Notes: generated from the sequence alone by a model not told the origin. Shown: positions 20,630 through 29,415, numbered from the stretch's first letter. The stretch: 64,000 nucleotides of DNA from Hyphomicrobiales bacterium (GCA_026400435.1 JAPLOZ010000103.1:1-64000), one strand, 5' to 3'. Translations and numbers: made by a program.

Positions 20630-21538
20630 TCAGGCCGATAGTTGCCCGGCCTCCCAGCCGAGCATCGCGCGCTTGCGGGTCAGGCCCCAGTGATAGCCCG
20701 TCAGCGCGCCGGACTTGCCGAGCGCCCGGTGGCAGGGGACGACGAAGGAAATCGGGTTGGCGCCGACCGCGGCGCCGACTGCCCGGGAGGCCGCCGGCGT
20801 GCCTATTCTCTCGGCGATCGACGAATAGCTGCAGGCCTTGCCGATCGGGATCCTGAGCAGCGCCTGCCAGACGCGGACCTGGAAGTCGGAGCCGATCAGC
20901 ACGACGCGCAGCGGCTGGTCGGCGCGCCAGCGCTGGGGATCGAAGATGCGCGCGGCATAGGGGGCCGTCGCCGCGATGTCCTCGAAATAGCGCGCATTCG
21001 GCCAGCGCCCGGCCATGTCCTCGAATGCCAGGCGTTCATCGCCGGGATCGTTAAAGGCGAGGCCGGCAAGTCCCCGCTCCGTGACCATGACGAGCGCGAT
21101 GCCGAACGGCGAGATGTGGTAGCCGTAGCGAATTGTGAGCCCGCCGCCGCGCGTCTTGTAGTCGCCGGGCGACATCGCCTCATGCGTGACGAAGAGGTCG
21201 TGCAGGCGGCCGGGACCTGACATGCCGACTTCAAAGGAGGCTTCCAGCAGCGGCATTCCGCTGTCCAGCAGCCTGCGCGCATGGTCGAGCGTGACCGCCT
21301 GCAGGAAGGCCTTCGGCGACAGTCCGGCCCAGCGGGTGAACAGCTTTTGCAGTGCGGTCGGCGACATGCCGACTTCGTCTGCAAGCGCATCGAGCGAAGG
21401 CTGTTCGCGATAGTCGACGCTGATCTTCTCGATGACGCGCCGGACGGCTTCATAGTCGCCGCCTTCTGGCGTGATGTCGCGGTCGAGAATGGCAACGGGC
21501 TTCATGGAGGTCGATTTCATCTGGGTCTGGGCGTTCAT
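20630..21538 (-). CDS. AraC-domain/O6-alkylguanine-DNA methyltransferase (Ada-like without the N-terminal domain)
   Basis: The 302-residue protein joins an AraC-type helix-turn-helix (about 30-120, LDALADEVGMSPTALQKLF) to a C-terminal Ogt domain with the acceptor cysteine in FVVPCHRALGKSGALTGYHWG. It removes O6-alkyl groups from guanine. E. coli Ada has an N-terminal Cys4 zinc domain that senses methylphosphotriesters; that domain is absent here. ATG 21538 is preceded by AAGGAG. Longer starts upstream are not supported. Confidence 0.88.
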   Translation of the reverse strand: MNAQTQMKSTSMKPVAILDRDITPEGGDYEAVRRVIEKISVDYREQPSLDALADEVGMSPTALQKLFTRWAGLSPKAFLQAVTLDHARRLLDSGMPLLEASFEVGMSGPGRLHDLFVTHEAMSPGDYKTRGGGLTIRYGYHISPFGIALVMVTERGLAGLAFNDPGDERLAFEDMAGRWPNARYFEDIAATAPYAARIFDPQRWRADQPLRVVLIGSDFQVRVWQALLRIPIGKACSYSSIAERIGTPAASRAVGAAVGANPISFVVPCHRALGKSGALTGYHWGLTRKRAMLGWEAGQLSA

Positions 21539-21620
21539 GGAAAACTCCTTGGCCGCCAATATCGGACATCGATCGCCCGGTCTCCACCCGATTCCTGCGG
21601 CACGGCCTCTAGTTCGGCGC

Positions 21621-22109
21621 CTACCGCGCTTTCGCGGTGGCAAGGGCGTTGCCGAACGCCTTGGCGAAGCTCTCGCGGTCGTCGGGGTTCAGGAAACCGC
21701 CGATGGGTACGCGTTGCCCCTGTCCCTCCACCGCCATCCCCATAATGCCGATCTCGTCATGCCGGGCGACCGAGAACTTCGCCCAGATCGGATTGAAGTG
21801 ATGCGCCTGCGAGCGGCCCGACGGCTCCGTCTTTTTGATGTCGAGGCTGGTGCGCGACACCGACACCTCTTCGCGGGCGCGTGCGGCGCGGTAGTTGAGC
21901 CGGAAGCACACATAGACCAGCAGCACGTCGAGGCCGAAGAAGCCGAAGACCGGCCATGCGCCCCGCGACAGGAAGATCACGCCGGTGACCAGCCAGCCGA
22001 ACAGCAGCGCGCCCATCAATATCGCAAAGCCCCGGCGGCCAAGCGACCGGTGCGGCGTGAGCAGGGCCTGGAAGAATGGAGCGTCGGCTGAGGCGTTTGT
22101 GTCGCTCAT
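21621..22109 (-). CDS. DUF2244 membrane protein
   Basis: The 162-residue protein has two adjacent membrane segments (about 28-47 and 53-70) followed by a soluble part with SVSRTSLDIKKTEPSG and VPIGGFLNPDDRESFAKAF. It belongs to the DUF2244 integral membrane family of alphaproteobacteria and its function is unknown. ATG 22109 is preferred to the TTG three codons upstream. It is divergent from nth with only 22 bases between the start codons. Confidence 0.75.
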   Translation of the reverse strand: MSDTNASADAPFFQALLTPHRSLGRRGFAILMGALLFGWLVTGVIFLSRGAWPVFGFFGLDVLLVYVCFRLNYRAARAREEVSVSRTSLDIKKTEPSGRSQAHHFNPIWAKFSVARHDEIGIMGMAVEGQGQRVPIGGFLNPDDRESFAKAFGNALATAKAR

Positions 22110-22131
22110 GGCGGACAATTATAGAGGGGCG

Positions 22132-22911
22132 ATGGAAAAGCCCAAGCGAAAAACCGTCGCACCAGCGACCCGCGACGGATCGAACGCCAAGCACCGGCCG
22201 CGCCCGGCCAAGCGGCGCTTGCGCTACACGGCCCAGGAGGTGGGTGAAATCTTCCGACGCTTCGCGGTCCAGCGCCCGGAACCGAAGGGCGAACTGGAAC
22301 ACGTCAACGCCTTCACCCTTCTGGTGGCGGTCGTGCTGTCGGCGCAGTCGACGGACGCCGGCGTCAACAAGGCGAGGCGCGCGCTGTTCGCCGCCGCCGA
22401 TACGCCGGCGAAGATGCTTGACCTCGGCGAGGCGACGATCGGCGAATACATCCGCACGATCGGGCTGTGGCGCGCCAAGGCGAAGAATGTCATCGCCTTG
22501 TCGCAGATGCTGATCCGCGACTTTGCCGGCCAAGTGCCGCGAGATCGCGACGCGCTGACGAAGCTGCCCGGCGTCGGCCGAAAGACCGCCAATGTCGTGC
22601 TCAACATGGCCTTCGGCCAGCCGACGATGGCGGTGGATACGCATATCTTCCGGCTTGGCAATCGCCTCGGCCTGGCGCCCGGCAAGACGCCGGAGGAGGT
22701 CGAACAGGGGCTGCTTCGAGTGATACCGCCCGAATACATGCGCCATGCGCACCACTGGCTGATCCTGCACGGGCGCTATGTCTGCAAGGCGCGCAGGCCG
22801 GAATGCGAGCGCTGCGTCATTGCCGACATCTGCAAGGCAGCGGTGAAGACGAACGCCATTCCGGCGCCGCTGCTCGAGATCGGGCCGGAGGCGGAAGCGG
22901 CCGCGGTTTAG
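22132..22911 (+). CDS. nth: endonuclease III
   Basis: The 259-residue DNA glycosylase/AP lyase has the HhH motif with catalytic Lys (LPGVGRKTANVVLN), the catalytic Asp in AVDTHIFR and a 4Fe-4S ligand set Cx6Cx2Cx5C in CKARRPECERCVIADIC. It removes oxidised pyrimidines in base-excision repair. ATG 22132 is preceded by GAGGGG; the N-terminal 25 residues are basic. Its stop overlaps the stop of the convergent membrane-protein gene by four bases (TTAG). Confidence 0.95.
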   Translation: MEKPKRKTVAPATRDGSNAKHRPRPAKRRLRYTAQEVGEIFRRFAVQRPEPKGELEHVNAFTLLVAVVLSAQSTDAGVNKARRALFAAADTPAKMLDLGEATIGEYIRTIGLWRAKAKNVIALSQMLIRDFAGQVPRDRDALTKLPGVGRKTANVVLNMAFGQPTMAVDTHIFRLGNRLGLAPGKTPEEVEQGLLRVIPPEYMRHAHHWLILHGRYVCKARRPECERCVIADICKAAVKTNAIPAPLLEIGPEAEAAAV

Positions 22912-23351
22912 GATCCAAAGCCGCGCGCCATCGCCGCTGCGAAGACCAGCACCAGCGCCAGGAACAGCGCCTCGCTCTTGAGCCAGAAACGCACCGCCAT
23001 GATTTCCGAGTCAGGCACCCGATCGGTCCCGCTTCGCCTCCAGCGGATGATCCGCACGGTTGGGGGTAAGGACAGCAAGCCGACAATCACGAACGCGGCC
23101 ATCTTGCCCCAGAAGGCGTGGTTCGTCACATAGTACTCCCAGCCCTTGAGGCCGAAGACCACGCGGCATATGCCGATCGCGATCACCGCTGCGGCGACGG
23201 CGCCATATGTGGCGTCGATTCGGCCGAGCAGGCTCAGGTTTGTCCCCGACAGTCCCGGCCGCACAAGCACCAGTTCGGCCGCCAGCAGTCCGGCCAGCGA
23301 AAAGACGAGGAAATGGTGCAGGATGGCGAGCGACAGGTCGGCGATGTCCAT
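22908..23351 (-). CDS. DUF2214 family membrane protein
   Basis: The 147-residue protein has about four membrane helices. LHHFLVFSLAGLLAAELVLV, WEYYVTNHAFWGKMAAF and a second cluster near the end resemble DUF2214. Function is unknown; conserved histidines in helices 1 and 3 recall heme-binding membrane proteins, but this is a guess. ATG 23351 has GAGG six bases upstream. It is convergent with nth. Confidence 0.65.
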   Translation of the reverse strand: MDIADLSLAILHHFLVFSLAGLLAAELVLVRPGLSGTNLSLLGRIDATYGAVAAAVIAIGICRVVFGLKGWEYYVTNHAFWGKMAAFVIVGLLSLPPTVRIIRWRRSGTDRVPDSEIMAVRFWLKSEALFLALVLVFAAAMARGFGS

Positions 23352-23371
23352 TGCTGTCCTCAATCAATCGC

Positions 23372-23408
23372 CGTGCGTCATATCGGTCCACTTTTCGGTC
23401 CGATGCTC
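23372..23408. repeat. dispersed intergenic repeat, short copy
   Basis: The left 15 bases CGTGCGTCATATCGG and the right 22 bases (CCACTTTTCGGTCC followed by ATGCTC) are also found at 29314-29409, where about 60 extra bases separate them. This looks like an internally deleted copy of the same rhizobial extragenic repeat. Confidence 0.6.
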
Positions 23409-23557
23409 TCACACGCATCTCGGTGCCGAACAAGGTGGCTGCGGTGGCCGGTGGTTTCAAGTCTGGCCCGGCAGCTTCCTGACAGGAGGGCCAGCCTGGC
23501 TCTTGTTCCGAGCGGTGCAATTGGTAAGCAAAAGGCGTCCACGCAAAAGGTCAGACG

Positions 23558-24088
23558 ATGAGCCAACCCCCGCCGGCCCCGGTGATCGAGACCGAACGAA
23601 CCTTCCTCAGGGCGCACAGGCTGGACGATTTCGACGATTACGCAGCACTCTGGGCCGATCCGGTCGTGACGCGTTTCATCGGCGGCAGGCCGCGCTCGCG
23701 CGAGGAAAGCTGGATCAGGATCCTGCGCTATGCCGGCATGTGGCAGTTCATCGGCTACGGCATGTGGGTGGTCGAGGACAAGGCCACGGGCAGGCTGATC
23801 GGCGAGGCCGGATTTCACGAACTGAGGCGCGACGTCGTCCCCGTCTTCGAGGGATCGCCGGAGGCAGGCTGGGCCTTCGTGCCTGATATGCACGGCAAGG
23901 GCATCGCCACCGAGGTTGTGCGGGCGTTCCATGACTGGGCGAACGACAGGCCGGGCTTCGAGAGAACCGTCTGCATCATCGATCCCGCCCATGCCGTATC
24001 GCTCGCCGTCGCAGCCAAGCTCGGCTACCGTGAGAAGGCAATAGCCATCTATCACGACGAACCGGTGATCCTGCTGGAACGCTGCTGA
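23558..24088 (+). CDS. GNAT-family N-acetyltransferase (RimJ/RimL-like)
   Basis: The 176-residue protein begins IETERTFLRAHRLDDFDDYAALWADPVV, the typical Acetyltransf_3 (RimJ/RimL-type) opening, and has the acetyl-CoA loop region HGKGIATEVVRAFHDWA. The target (protein N-terminus, antibiotic or small molecule) cannot be told. It is a single gene between the short repeat copy and the convergent tetR. Confidence 0.85.
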   Translation: MSQPPPAPVIETERTFLRAHRLDDFDDYAALWADPVVTRFIGGRPRSREESWIRILRYAGMWQFIGYGMWVVEDKATGRLIGEAGFHELRRDVVPVFEGSPEAGWAFVPDMHGKGIATEVVRAFHDWANDRPGFERTVCIIDPAHAVSLAVAAKLGYREKAIAIYHDEPVILLERC

Positions 24089-24094
24089 AAAACT

Positions 24095-24712
24095 TCAAGT
24101 CGTCGCGATGGCCCCGAACAGCACCTTGTTCTGCCTGCGGACAGCCATCCGCAGTTGGTTGAGCGGCATGGCCTCATCCTTCACGAATTCGATGAACATC
24201 ATGTTCATGTTGTTGAAGATGATCTCGCCGGCCGAGCGCACGTCGGTTTCGGGTCTGATCAGTCCGAGGCTCCTCAGCCTTTCCACCAGTTCGCAGGTCT
24301 GGTCGATCAAGGCCTGGTCCAGCGCCGCGTAGGTCTTGCCGAAGGGACTATCCGGCTGCTGCGTCGAGGTCGCCATGGCCTGGCGCCACATCTCCTTCGA
24401 CAGATAGATGAGGGAGTGGTCCACATAGATGCCGATCAGCGTGTCGATCGCGTCGGCCACGTTCCTGGGCGGCGTGGCGACGACGCCCCGCCCGGCGTTG
24501 AGTACCTCGTTCACCTCCATCGACACGATGGCGACCAGGATGTCGCCCTTGTTGCGGTAGTAGTTGTAGATGGTTCCGACCGAGACTTCCGCCTCGGCCG
24601 CGATTGCTTCGATCTTGGCGCCTTCGTAGCCGGACTGGCGAAACAGCGCAGCTGCAGCCTCGATGATCCTGCCATGCCTGTCGGCCCGGTGTTTCGCGCG
24701 CAATCCGCCCAT
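24095..24712 (-). CDS. TetR-family transcriptional regulator
   Basis: The 205-residue protein has an N-terminal TetR helix-turn-helix (RIIEAAAALFRQSGYEGAKI, EAEVSVGTIYNYYRNKGDIL) and a variable ligand-binding part. It is divergent from the ABC transporter operon, with 94 bases between the starts that contain two 15-base imperfect direct repeats. It probably represses that operon until a substrate binds. Confidence 0.88.
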   Translation of the reverse strand: MGGLRAKHRADRHGRIIEAAAALFRQSGYEGAKIEAIAAEAEVSVGTIYNYYRNKGDILVAIVSMEVNEVLNAGRGVVATPPRNVADAIDTLIGIYVDHSLIYLSKEMWRQAMATSTQQPDSPFGKTYAALDQALIDQTCELVERLRSLGLIRPETDVRSAGEIIFNNMNMMFIEFVKDEAMPLNQLRMAVRRQNKVLFGAIATT

Positions 24713-24728
24713 GGCCGCGGAGACTGCC

Positions 24729-24770
24729 TCAAAACTGGAATTGACTCAAGTTTGGAATTGGTTCAGTTTT
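24729..24770. promoter_or_regulatory. candidate TetR operator: direct repeats
   Basis: TCAAAACTGGAATTG (24729-24743) and TCAAGTTTGGAATTG (24746-24760) agree at 12 of 15 positions with a 17-base period. AAAACTG (24731-24737) and CAGTTTT (24764-24770) form an outer inverted repeat. The set lies in the middle of the tetR-transporter intergenic region. Assignment to the TetR protein is an inference. Confidence 0.45.
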
Positions 24771-24806
24771 CGGCAAGCGGCCGGAAAGGCCAATGGGAGC
24801 ACGTCG

Positions 24807-25874
24807 ATGAAATCCATTCTCAAGCAGCACAGTCGCGCGTCCGCGATCGCCACGGCCGCGCTGGCCATTTTCGTGGCGTCGCCCGCGCTTAGCCAGGATC
24901 TCAATGCGCTGATCTGGTGCGACCACGCCGACCCCGCGCTGCTGCAGCCCTTCGAGGAGGCGAACGGCGTCAAGGTCAACGTCAAGGAGTTCGAAGGTAC
25001 CGGCGCCGGCCTCGCCCTGGTGGAGCAGTCGCAGCCCGGCGACTGGGACGTGATGGTGATCGATTCGATCGACGTGTCGCGCGGCGTCGAAAAGGGTCTG
25101 TTTGAACCGCTGCCGGAAGACCAGCTCCCCTTCGCCGATCTCTTCCCCGAAGTGAAGATGGATAGCTCGACGGTGGTCGACGGCAAGCGCTACGGCATCA
25201 CCGAAAAGTTCGGCTACAACACCATCGGCTTCAACAACACCAAGGTCGATGTCGCCGACATGCAGTCGATGGCATCGCTGACCGACCCGAAATACAAGGG
25301 CCGCATCGCCATCTACGACTACTATCTTCCGGTCATAGGCATGGCTGCGATGTCGCTCGGCAAGAAGACCGCCGACCTGACCGACGCCGATCTGCCCGCG
25401 ATCAGCGATGTGCTGATGAAGATGAAGGCCAACGCGAAGCTGGTCGGCGAGGTCACCGCCAGCCAGACCGCGCTCGCCACCGGCGAAGTCGACATCCTTG
25501 TCGGCGGCGGCGAGTGGGTGACGGCGGGGCTCGCCAAGGAAAACCCGGCGCTCGACTTTTCGATCCCCAAGGAGGGCGCCGTCCTGTGGTCGCAGGCGCT
25601 CGCCATGTTCAAGGATTCGAAGAACAAGGACCTCGCTCTCAAATTCATCCAATACATCCTGAGCCCGGAGGGCCAGGCGCGGCTCGCAACCTCGTCCTGC
25701 TATTGGGGCATGCCGGCCAACTCCAAGGCTGCGCTGACCGACGAACAGAAGAAGACGCTGCGTTTCGACGAGCAGCCGGCGTTCCTCGCCCGCGCCCAGG
25801 CGTATCCGGCGCCAAGTGCTGAACTCGACAAGAAGATGCAGGACATCTGGACAGGGATGCTGCAGGCGCAATAA
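24807..25874 (+). CDS. ABC transporter substrate-binding protein (polyamine/PotD-like)
   Basis: The 355-residue protein has a signal peptide (cleavage probably after ASPALSQ) and the polyamine-binding-protein features LNALIWCDHADPALLQPFEE and FEGTGAGLALVEQSQPGDWD. Its closest families are PotD/PotF and the Fe/spermidine-type periplasmic binders. The ATG at 24807 follows GGGAG; upstream in-frame starts lie over the operator region. It is the first gene of a five-gene operon with two permeases, an ATPase and a metallo-beta-lactamase. Confidence 0.85.
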   Translation: MKSILKQHSRASAIATAALAIFVASPALSQDLNALIWCDHADPALLQPFEEANGVKVNVKEFEGTGAGLALVEQSQPGDWDVMVIDSIDVSRGVEKGLFEPLPEDQLPFADLFPEVKMDSSTVVDGKRYGITEKFGYNTIGFNNTKVDVADMQSMASLTDPKYKGRIAIYDYYLPVIGMAAMSLGKKTADLTDADLPAISDVLMKMKANAKLVGEVTASQTALATGEVDILVGGGEWVTAGLAKENPALDFSIPKEGAVLWSQALAMFKDSKNKDLALKFIQYILSPEGQARLATSSCYWGMPANSKAALTDEQKKTLRFDEQPAFLARAQAYPAPSAELDKKMQDIWTGMLQAQ

Positions 25875-25882
25875 TTCCCGGC

Positions 25883-26725
25883 GTGAACGAATCGCCGCCC
25901 GGAAGGCTTCTGCCCTGGGCGCTGGTCACGCCAGCGCTGCTGTGGACGCTTGTGTTTTTCGTGCTGCCGTTCATCGCCATGGCCGCGCTCAGTTTCCTCG
26001 AGCACGGCGGCGGGCAGGCGACCTTCGACAACTACCGCCAGTTCCTCGACAATCCGAGCTATTGGCGCGCGATGGTGAACTCGCTGGAGGTGACGCTGAC
26101 GGTCACCGCCATCTCCGTCCTGCTGGCCTATCCTTTTGCATGGATCCTTGCCGAGGTGGTGCCGCAGCGCCTGCAGCGGCTGGCGCTCGTTCTGGCGATC
26201 CTGCCCTTCTGGACCTCCTATGTCGTGCGCTCCTACAGCTGGTTGCTGGTGCTGGCGCAAAACGGCGTCGTGAACCGGGCGCTGGTCGGGTCGGGTCTGG
26301 TCGACGCGCCGCTACAACTCGCCAACACGCGCGCCGCCACTATCATCGGCTTCGTGCATTTCTTTGTCATGCTTCTCACGCTGACGATCTTCGCCAACCT
26401 CAAGCAGCTTTCGCCGAGCTATCGCCGGGCGGCAGCCGACCTCGGCGCCGGCCCGCTGCGCACCTTCCTTCACGTCATCCTGCCGCTGACGCTGCCCGGC
26501 ATCATGGTCGGCGCGTTCCTCACCTTCGTGCTGGCCATCGGCGACTACATCACGCCGCAGATTCTGGGCGGCAACAACGAACTCCTGATGCCGCAGCTGA
26601 TCATGATGCAGATCGGCAGGCGGGGCGACTTCCCGCTCGCCTCCGCGCTCGCCATCATCCTGATGCTGGTGGTGACGCTCGCCTACCTCCTGTGCGCCCG
26701 CTGGCTGAAGATCGAGCGTGCATGA
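25883..26725 (+). CDS. ABC transporter permease (PotB-like)
   Basis: The 280-residue membrane protein has six membrane segments and the EAA loop sequence (YRRAAADLGAGPLRTFLHVI). The start is GTG 25883, eight bases after the binding-protein stop. It pairs with the next permease to form the inner-membrane channel. Its stop overlaps the next start (ATGA). Confidence 0.88.
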   Translation: MNESPPGRLLPWALVTPALLWTLVFFVLPFIAMAALSFLEHGGGQATFDNYRQFLDNPSYWRAMVNSLEVTLTVTAISVLLAYPFAWILAEVVPQRLQRLALVLAILPFWTSYVVRSYSWLLVLAQNGVVNRALVGSGLVDAPLQLANTRAATIIGFVHFFVMLLTLTIFANLKQLSPSYRRAAADLGAGPLRTFLHVILPLTLPGIMVGAFLTFVLAIGDYITPQILGGNNELLMPQLIMMQIGRRGDFPLASALAIILMLVVTLAYLLCARWLKIERA

Positions 26726-27507
26726 TGCGTTTGGCTGGAAAACTCCTTGTCTCGGCCTACGCGCTCGCCATCTACGGATTCATCTTCCTGCCGGTCGTCG
26801 TGCTTGTGCTGTTCTCGTTTCAGGCGACCTCGTTCCCGATCCCGCCCTTCACGGGACCGTCGCTGCGCTGGTATGAGACCGTGCTCGCCGACACCCGCCT
26901 GACTTCGGCGCTGTTCAACTCCGTACTGGTGGCGCTTCTCTCCTCGGCGCTCGCCGTCGCGCTCGGCTTCCTGGCCGCCTGGGGTTTCGCGCGCCATCAT
27001 CTGCCGCGCTCCGGCCTCCTGCGCGGGCTCATCACCCTGCCGCTCACTGTCAGCTACCTCATCATCGGTATGGGCATGCTTATCCTGTTCAACGCTGCCG
27101 GCATCCCCAGGTCGCTGGTCGCCGCGGGGATCGGCCACGTCGTCATCAACCTGCCGCTCTGCTTTGCCATCATCTACAGCCAGATGGGCGACCATCAGGT
27201 GAACATCGAGCGCGCTGCCCGCGACCTTGGCGCGCCCGAATGGAAGGTGCTGTTCCTGGTCAGCGTGCCGGTGCTGTGGCCCGCCATTTTCGCGAGCTTC
27301 TTCCTGTCGATGACCTTCTCCTGGGACGAGTTCGTGATCTCTTTCCTGCTCACCCGCTTCGACACGACGCTGCCGGTCGAGATCTGGAACCTGCTGCGCT
27401 CCGGCCTCAATCCGCGCACCAATGCGATAGGCTCGCTGGTCTTCGGCGTCTCGATCGTGTTCGCGCTGCTGCTCGAACTCGCCTTTCTCCGGAGAAGCCG
27501 CCGATGA
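26722..27507 (+). CDS. ABC transporter permease (PotC-like)
   Basis: The 261-residue membrane protein has six predicted membrane segments and the EAA loop IERAARDLGAPEWKVLFLV. This is the second permease of the transporter. ATG 26722 overlaps the upstream stop by four bases and its own stop overlaps the ATPase start by four bases. Confidence 0.9.
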   Translation: MMRLAGKLLVSAYALAIYGFIFLPVVVLVLFSFQATSFPIPPFTGPSLRWYETVLADTRLTSALFNSVLVALLSSALAVALGFLAAWGFARHHLPRSGLLRGLITLPLTVSYLIIGMGMLILFNAAGIPRSLVAAGIGHVVINLPLCFAIIYSQMGDHQVNIERAARDLGAPEWKVLFLVSVPVLWPAIFASFFLSMTFSWDEFVISFLLTRFDTTLPVEIWNLLRSGLNPRTNAIGSLVFGVSIVFALLLELAFLRRSRR

Positions 27508-28568
27508 CAGGGCCGCTGGTCGAAATTCGCAAGCTCTCGCACAGTTTCGGCGGCCACAGGGCGCTGGACGAGGTGTCGCTGCATGTCGAGCCCGGCAGCT
27601 ACACGGTGCTGCTTGGACCTTCGGGCTCCGGCAAGACGACGCTGCTGTCGATCATCGGCGGGTTCGTCCATCCCGACGAGGGCAGCGTGTTCATCCGCGG
27701 CAACGACTTCACGCGCACGCCGCCGGCGCAGCGTCCGACCGCTACCGTGTTCCAGGACTATGCGCTCTTTCCCCATCTGAGCGTCGGCAACAATGTCGGC
27801 TTTGGACTCAGAATGCGCGGCGTTGCGCGCGCAAAACGCGTCGGCCGATCGCGCGAAGCGCTGGCGATGGTGGGCCTTGCCGATTCCTACCACAAGATGC
27901 CGCACCAGTTGTCCGGCGGCCAGCGGCAACGCGTGGCGCTAGCCCGCTCGCTTGTCGTCGAGCCGGCCGTGCTGCTGCTCGACGAACCGCTAGGCGCGCT
28001 CGACCTGAAGCTTCGCCGGCAGATGCAGGACGAGTTGAAGGCCCTGCAAAAACGCGTCGGCACCGCCTTCATCCACGTCACCCACGACCAGGAGGAGGCG
28101 ATGGCGCTGGCCGACCACTGCATCGTCATGAACGACGGGCGCATCGAGGACCAGGGGCCACCCGAGCGTGTCTATTCCCGGCCGGCGTCGCGCTTCAGCG
28201 CAACCTTCATGGGCGAATCGACGCTGCTGTCGGGCAAGGTGCTCGACCTCGGCACGGACGAGATCAGGATCGACACGCGGGTCGGCCTGCTCTCGCTCGC
28301 CGGCGCCGGCGAGCCGGGTTTCGACGTGTCGCTGGCGATCCGACCCGAGCACATTACGCTCGTGCCCGAACCGGGGTCGGTCTCGCTCGGCGAGGCGGCG
28401 GTTACCGACGTCGTGTTCCAGGGCAGCTTCAAGCGCGTGTCGGCGGTGTCGGCCAAGGACCCTGGCGTCGCCTTCATCGCCAAGCTGCGCTCCAGCCAGC
28501 CCGTTGCGGTCGGCGACACGGTCACGCTTTACGCGTCGCCGGCCGAGATGGTGCTGTTATCGCGATGA
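27504..28568 (+). CDS. ABC transporter ATPase (PotA-like)
   Basis: The 354-residue ATPase has Walker A GPSGSGKTTLLSI, signature LSGGQRQRVALARSL, Walker B VLLLDEPLGALD and a switch His in HVTHDQEEAM, followed by a C-terminal TOBE domain (about 275-354). This domain set is that of PotA/MalK-type ATPases. It overlaps both neighbours by four bases. Confidence 0.92.
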   Translation: MTGPLVEIRKLSHSFGGHRALDEVSLHVEPGSYTVLLGPSGSGKTTLLSIIGGFVHPDEGSVFIRGNDFTRTPPAQRPTATVFQDYALFPHLSVGNNVGFGLRMRGVARAKRVGRSREALAMVGLADSYHKMPHQLSGGQRQRVALARSLVVEPAVLLLDEPLGALDLKLRRQMQDELKALQKRVGTAFIHVTHDQEEAMALADHCIVMNDGRIEDQGPPERVYSRPASRFSATFMGESTLLSGKVLDLGTDEIRIDTRVGLLSLAGAGEPGFDVSLAIRPEHITLVPEPGSVSLGEAAVTDVVFQGSFKRVSAVSAKDPGVAFIAKLRSSQPVAVGDTVTLYASPAEMVLLSR

Positions 28569-29308
28569 CGGCGGCGATCCGCGAAGATCGATGGTACGAG
28601 ACCGTTCGCTTCGGCGACGCCGTCACGCTCGTCCACGAGCCGTGGATCAAACCCTTCTACCGCTGCAACATCTGGCATGTGCGCGGCCGCGACCGCGACC
28701 TCTTGTTCGATAGCGGGCTTGGCCATTTCAGCCTTCGCCGAAACGTCCCGCTGCTCGCCGGGCAAAACATCGTTTGTGTCGCCAGCCACACGCATTTCGA
28801 CCATATCGGCTGCCATCACGAATTCCCCGACCGCTGCGTGCACCGGGCGGAGGCGGAAATCCTCGCCGACCCGCGCAATGCATGGACGCTGGCCGACCGC
28901 TACGCGACCGGGGAGATGTTCATCGCCGAGCCTGAAGGTTGGGACGCGGCGCGCTACCGTATCGAGGCCGCACCGGCCGGCCGCGCCCTGGAGGCAGGCG
29001 ACGTCGTCGACCTTGGCGACCGGGCCTTCGAGGTCATCCACACGCCGGGACATTCGCCGGGTGGCATCGCGCTCCATGAGCGGAAGACCGGCATTCTGCT
29101 GTCGGGCGATATCGTTTATGACGGTCCCCTGATCGACGACGCCTACCATTCGGACGGCGGCGATTATCTGGCGACGCTGGAGCGGCTGCGCGGCCTGGAT
29201 GTCTCGGTCGTCCATGGGGGCCATTTCCCGAGCTTCGGTCCGACCCGCTACCGGCAACTCGTTGACGAGTATCTGGCGCTGAAGCGCAAGCCCGGCTGCC
29301 ACCTATAG
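28565..29308 (+). CDS. metallo-beta-lactamase-fold hydrolase coupled to the ABC operon
   Basis: The 247-residue protein has the metal-binding signatures HTHFDHIGCHH (HxHxDH), TPGHSPGGI, GDIVYDG and a late His in HGGHFPSFG. These allow two zinc ions. It is translated from an ATGA overlap with the ATPase, so it belongs to the transporter operon. Hydrolysis of the imported compound (an ester, lactone, thioester or phosphate) is likely, but the substrate is unknown. It is not a signal-peptide-bearing beta-lactamase; it appears cytoplasmic. Confidence 0.82.
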   Translation: MTAAIREDRWYETVRFGDAVTLVHEPWIKPFYRCNIWHVRGRDRDLLFDSGLGHFSLRRNVPLLAGQNIVCVASHTHFDHIGCHHEFPDRCVHRAEAEILADPRNAWTLADRYATGEMFIAEPEGWDAARYRIEAAPAGRALEAGDVVDLGDRAFEVIHTPGHSPGGIALHERKTGILLSGDIVYDGPLIDDAYHSDGGDYLATLERLRGLDVSVVHGGHFPSFGPTRYRQLVDEYLALKRKPGCHL

Positions 29309-29313
29309 ATCGT

Positions 29314-29409
29314 CGTGCGTCATATCGGATGCGCAAAGGGCGATCGAAACTATTGACGGAGCATCGACATGATCCGAAAGCCGGATTCCACTTTTTCGGT
29401 CCGGTGCTC
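29314..29409. repeat. dispersed intergenic repeat, long copy
   Basis: The element starts CGTGCGTCATATCGG and ends CACTTTTTCGGTCCGGTGCTC; between these ends is a stretch with GGGCGATCGAAACTATTGAC. CCGAAA and TTTCGG inside the right half can form a stem. A deleted version is at 23372-23408. Both copies lie just after the stop or start of a gene. This is a rhizobial repetitive element; the family name is not known to me. Confidence 0.6.
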
Positions 29410-29415
29410 AGGCCC

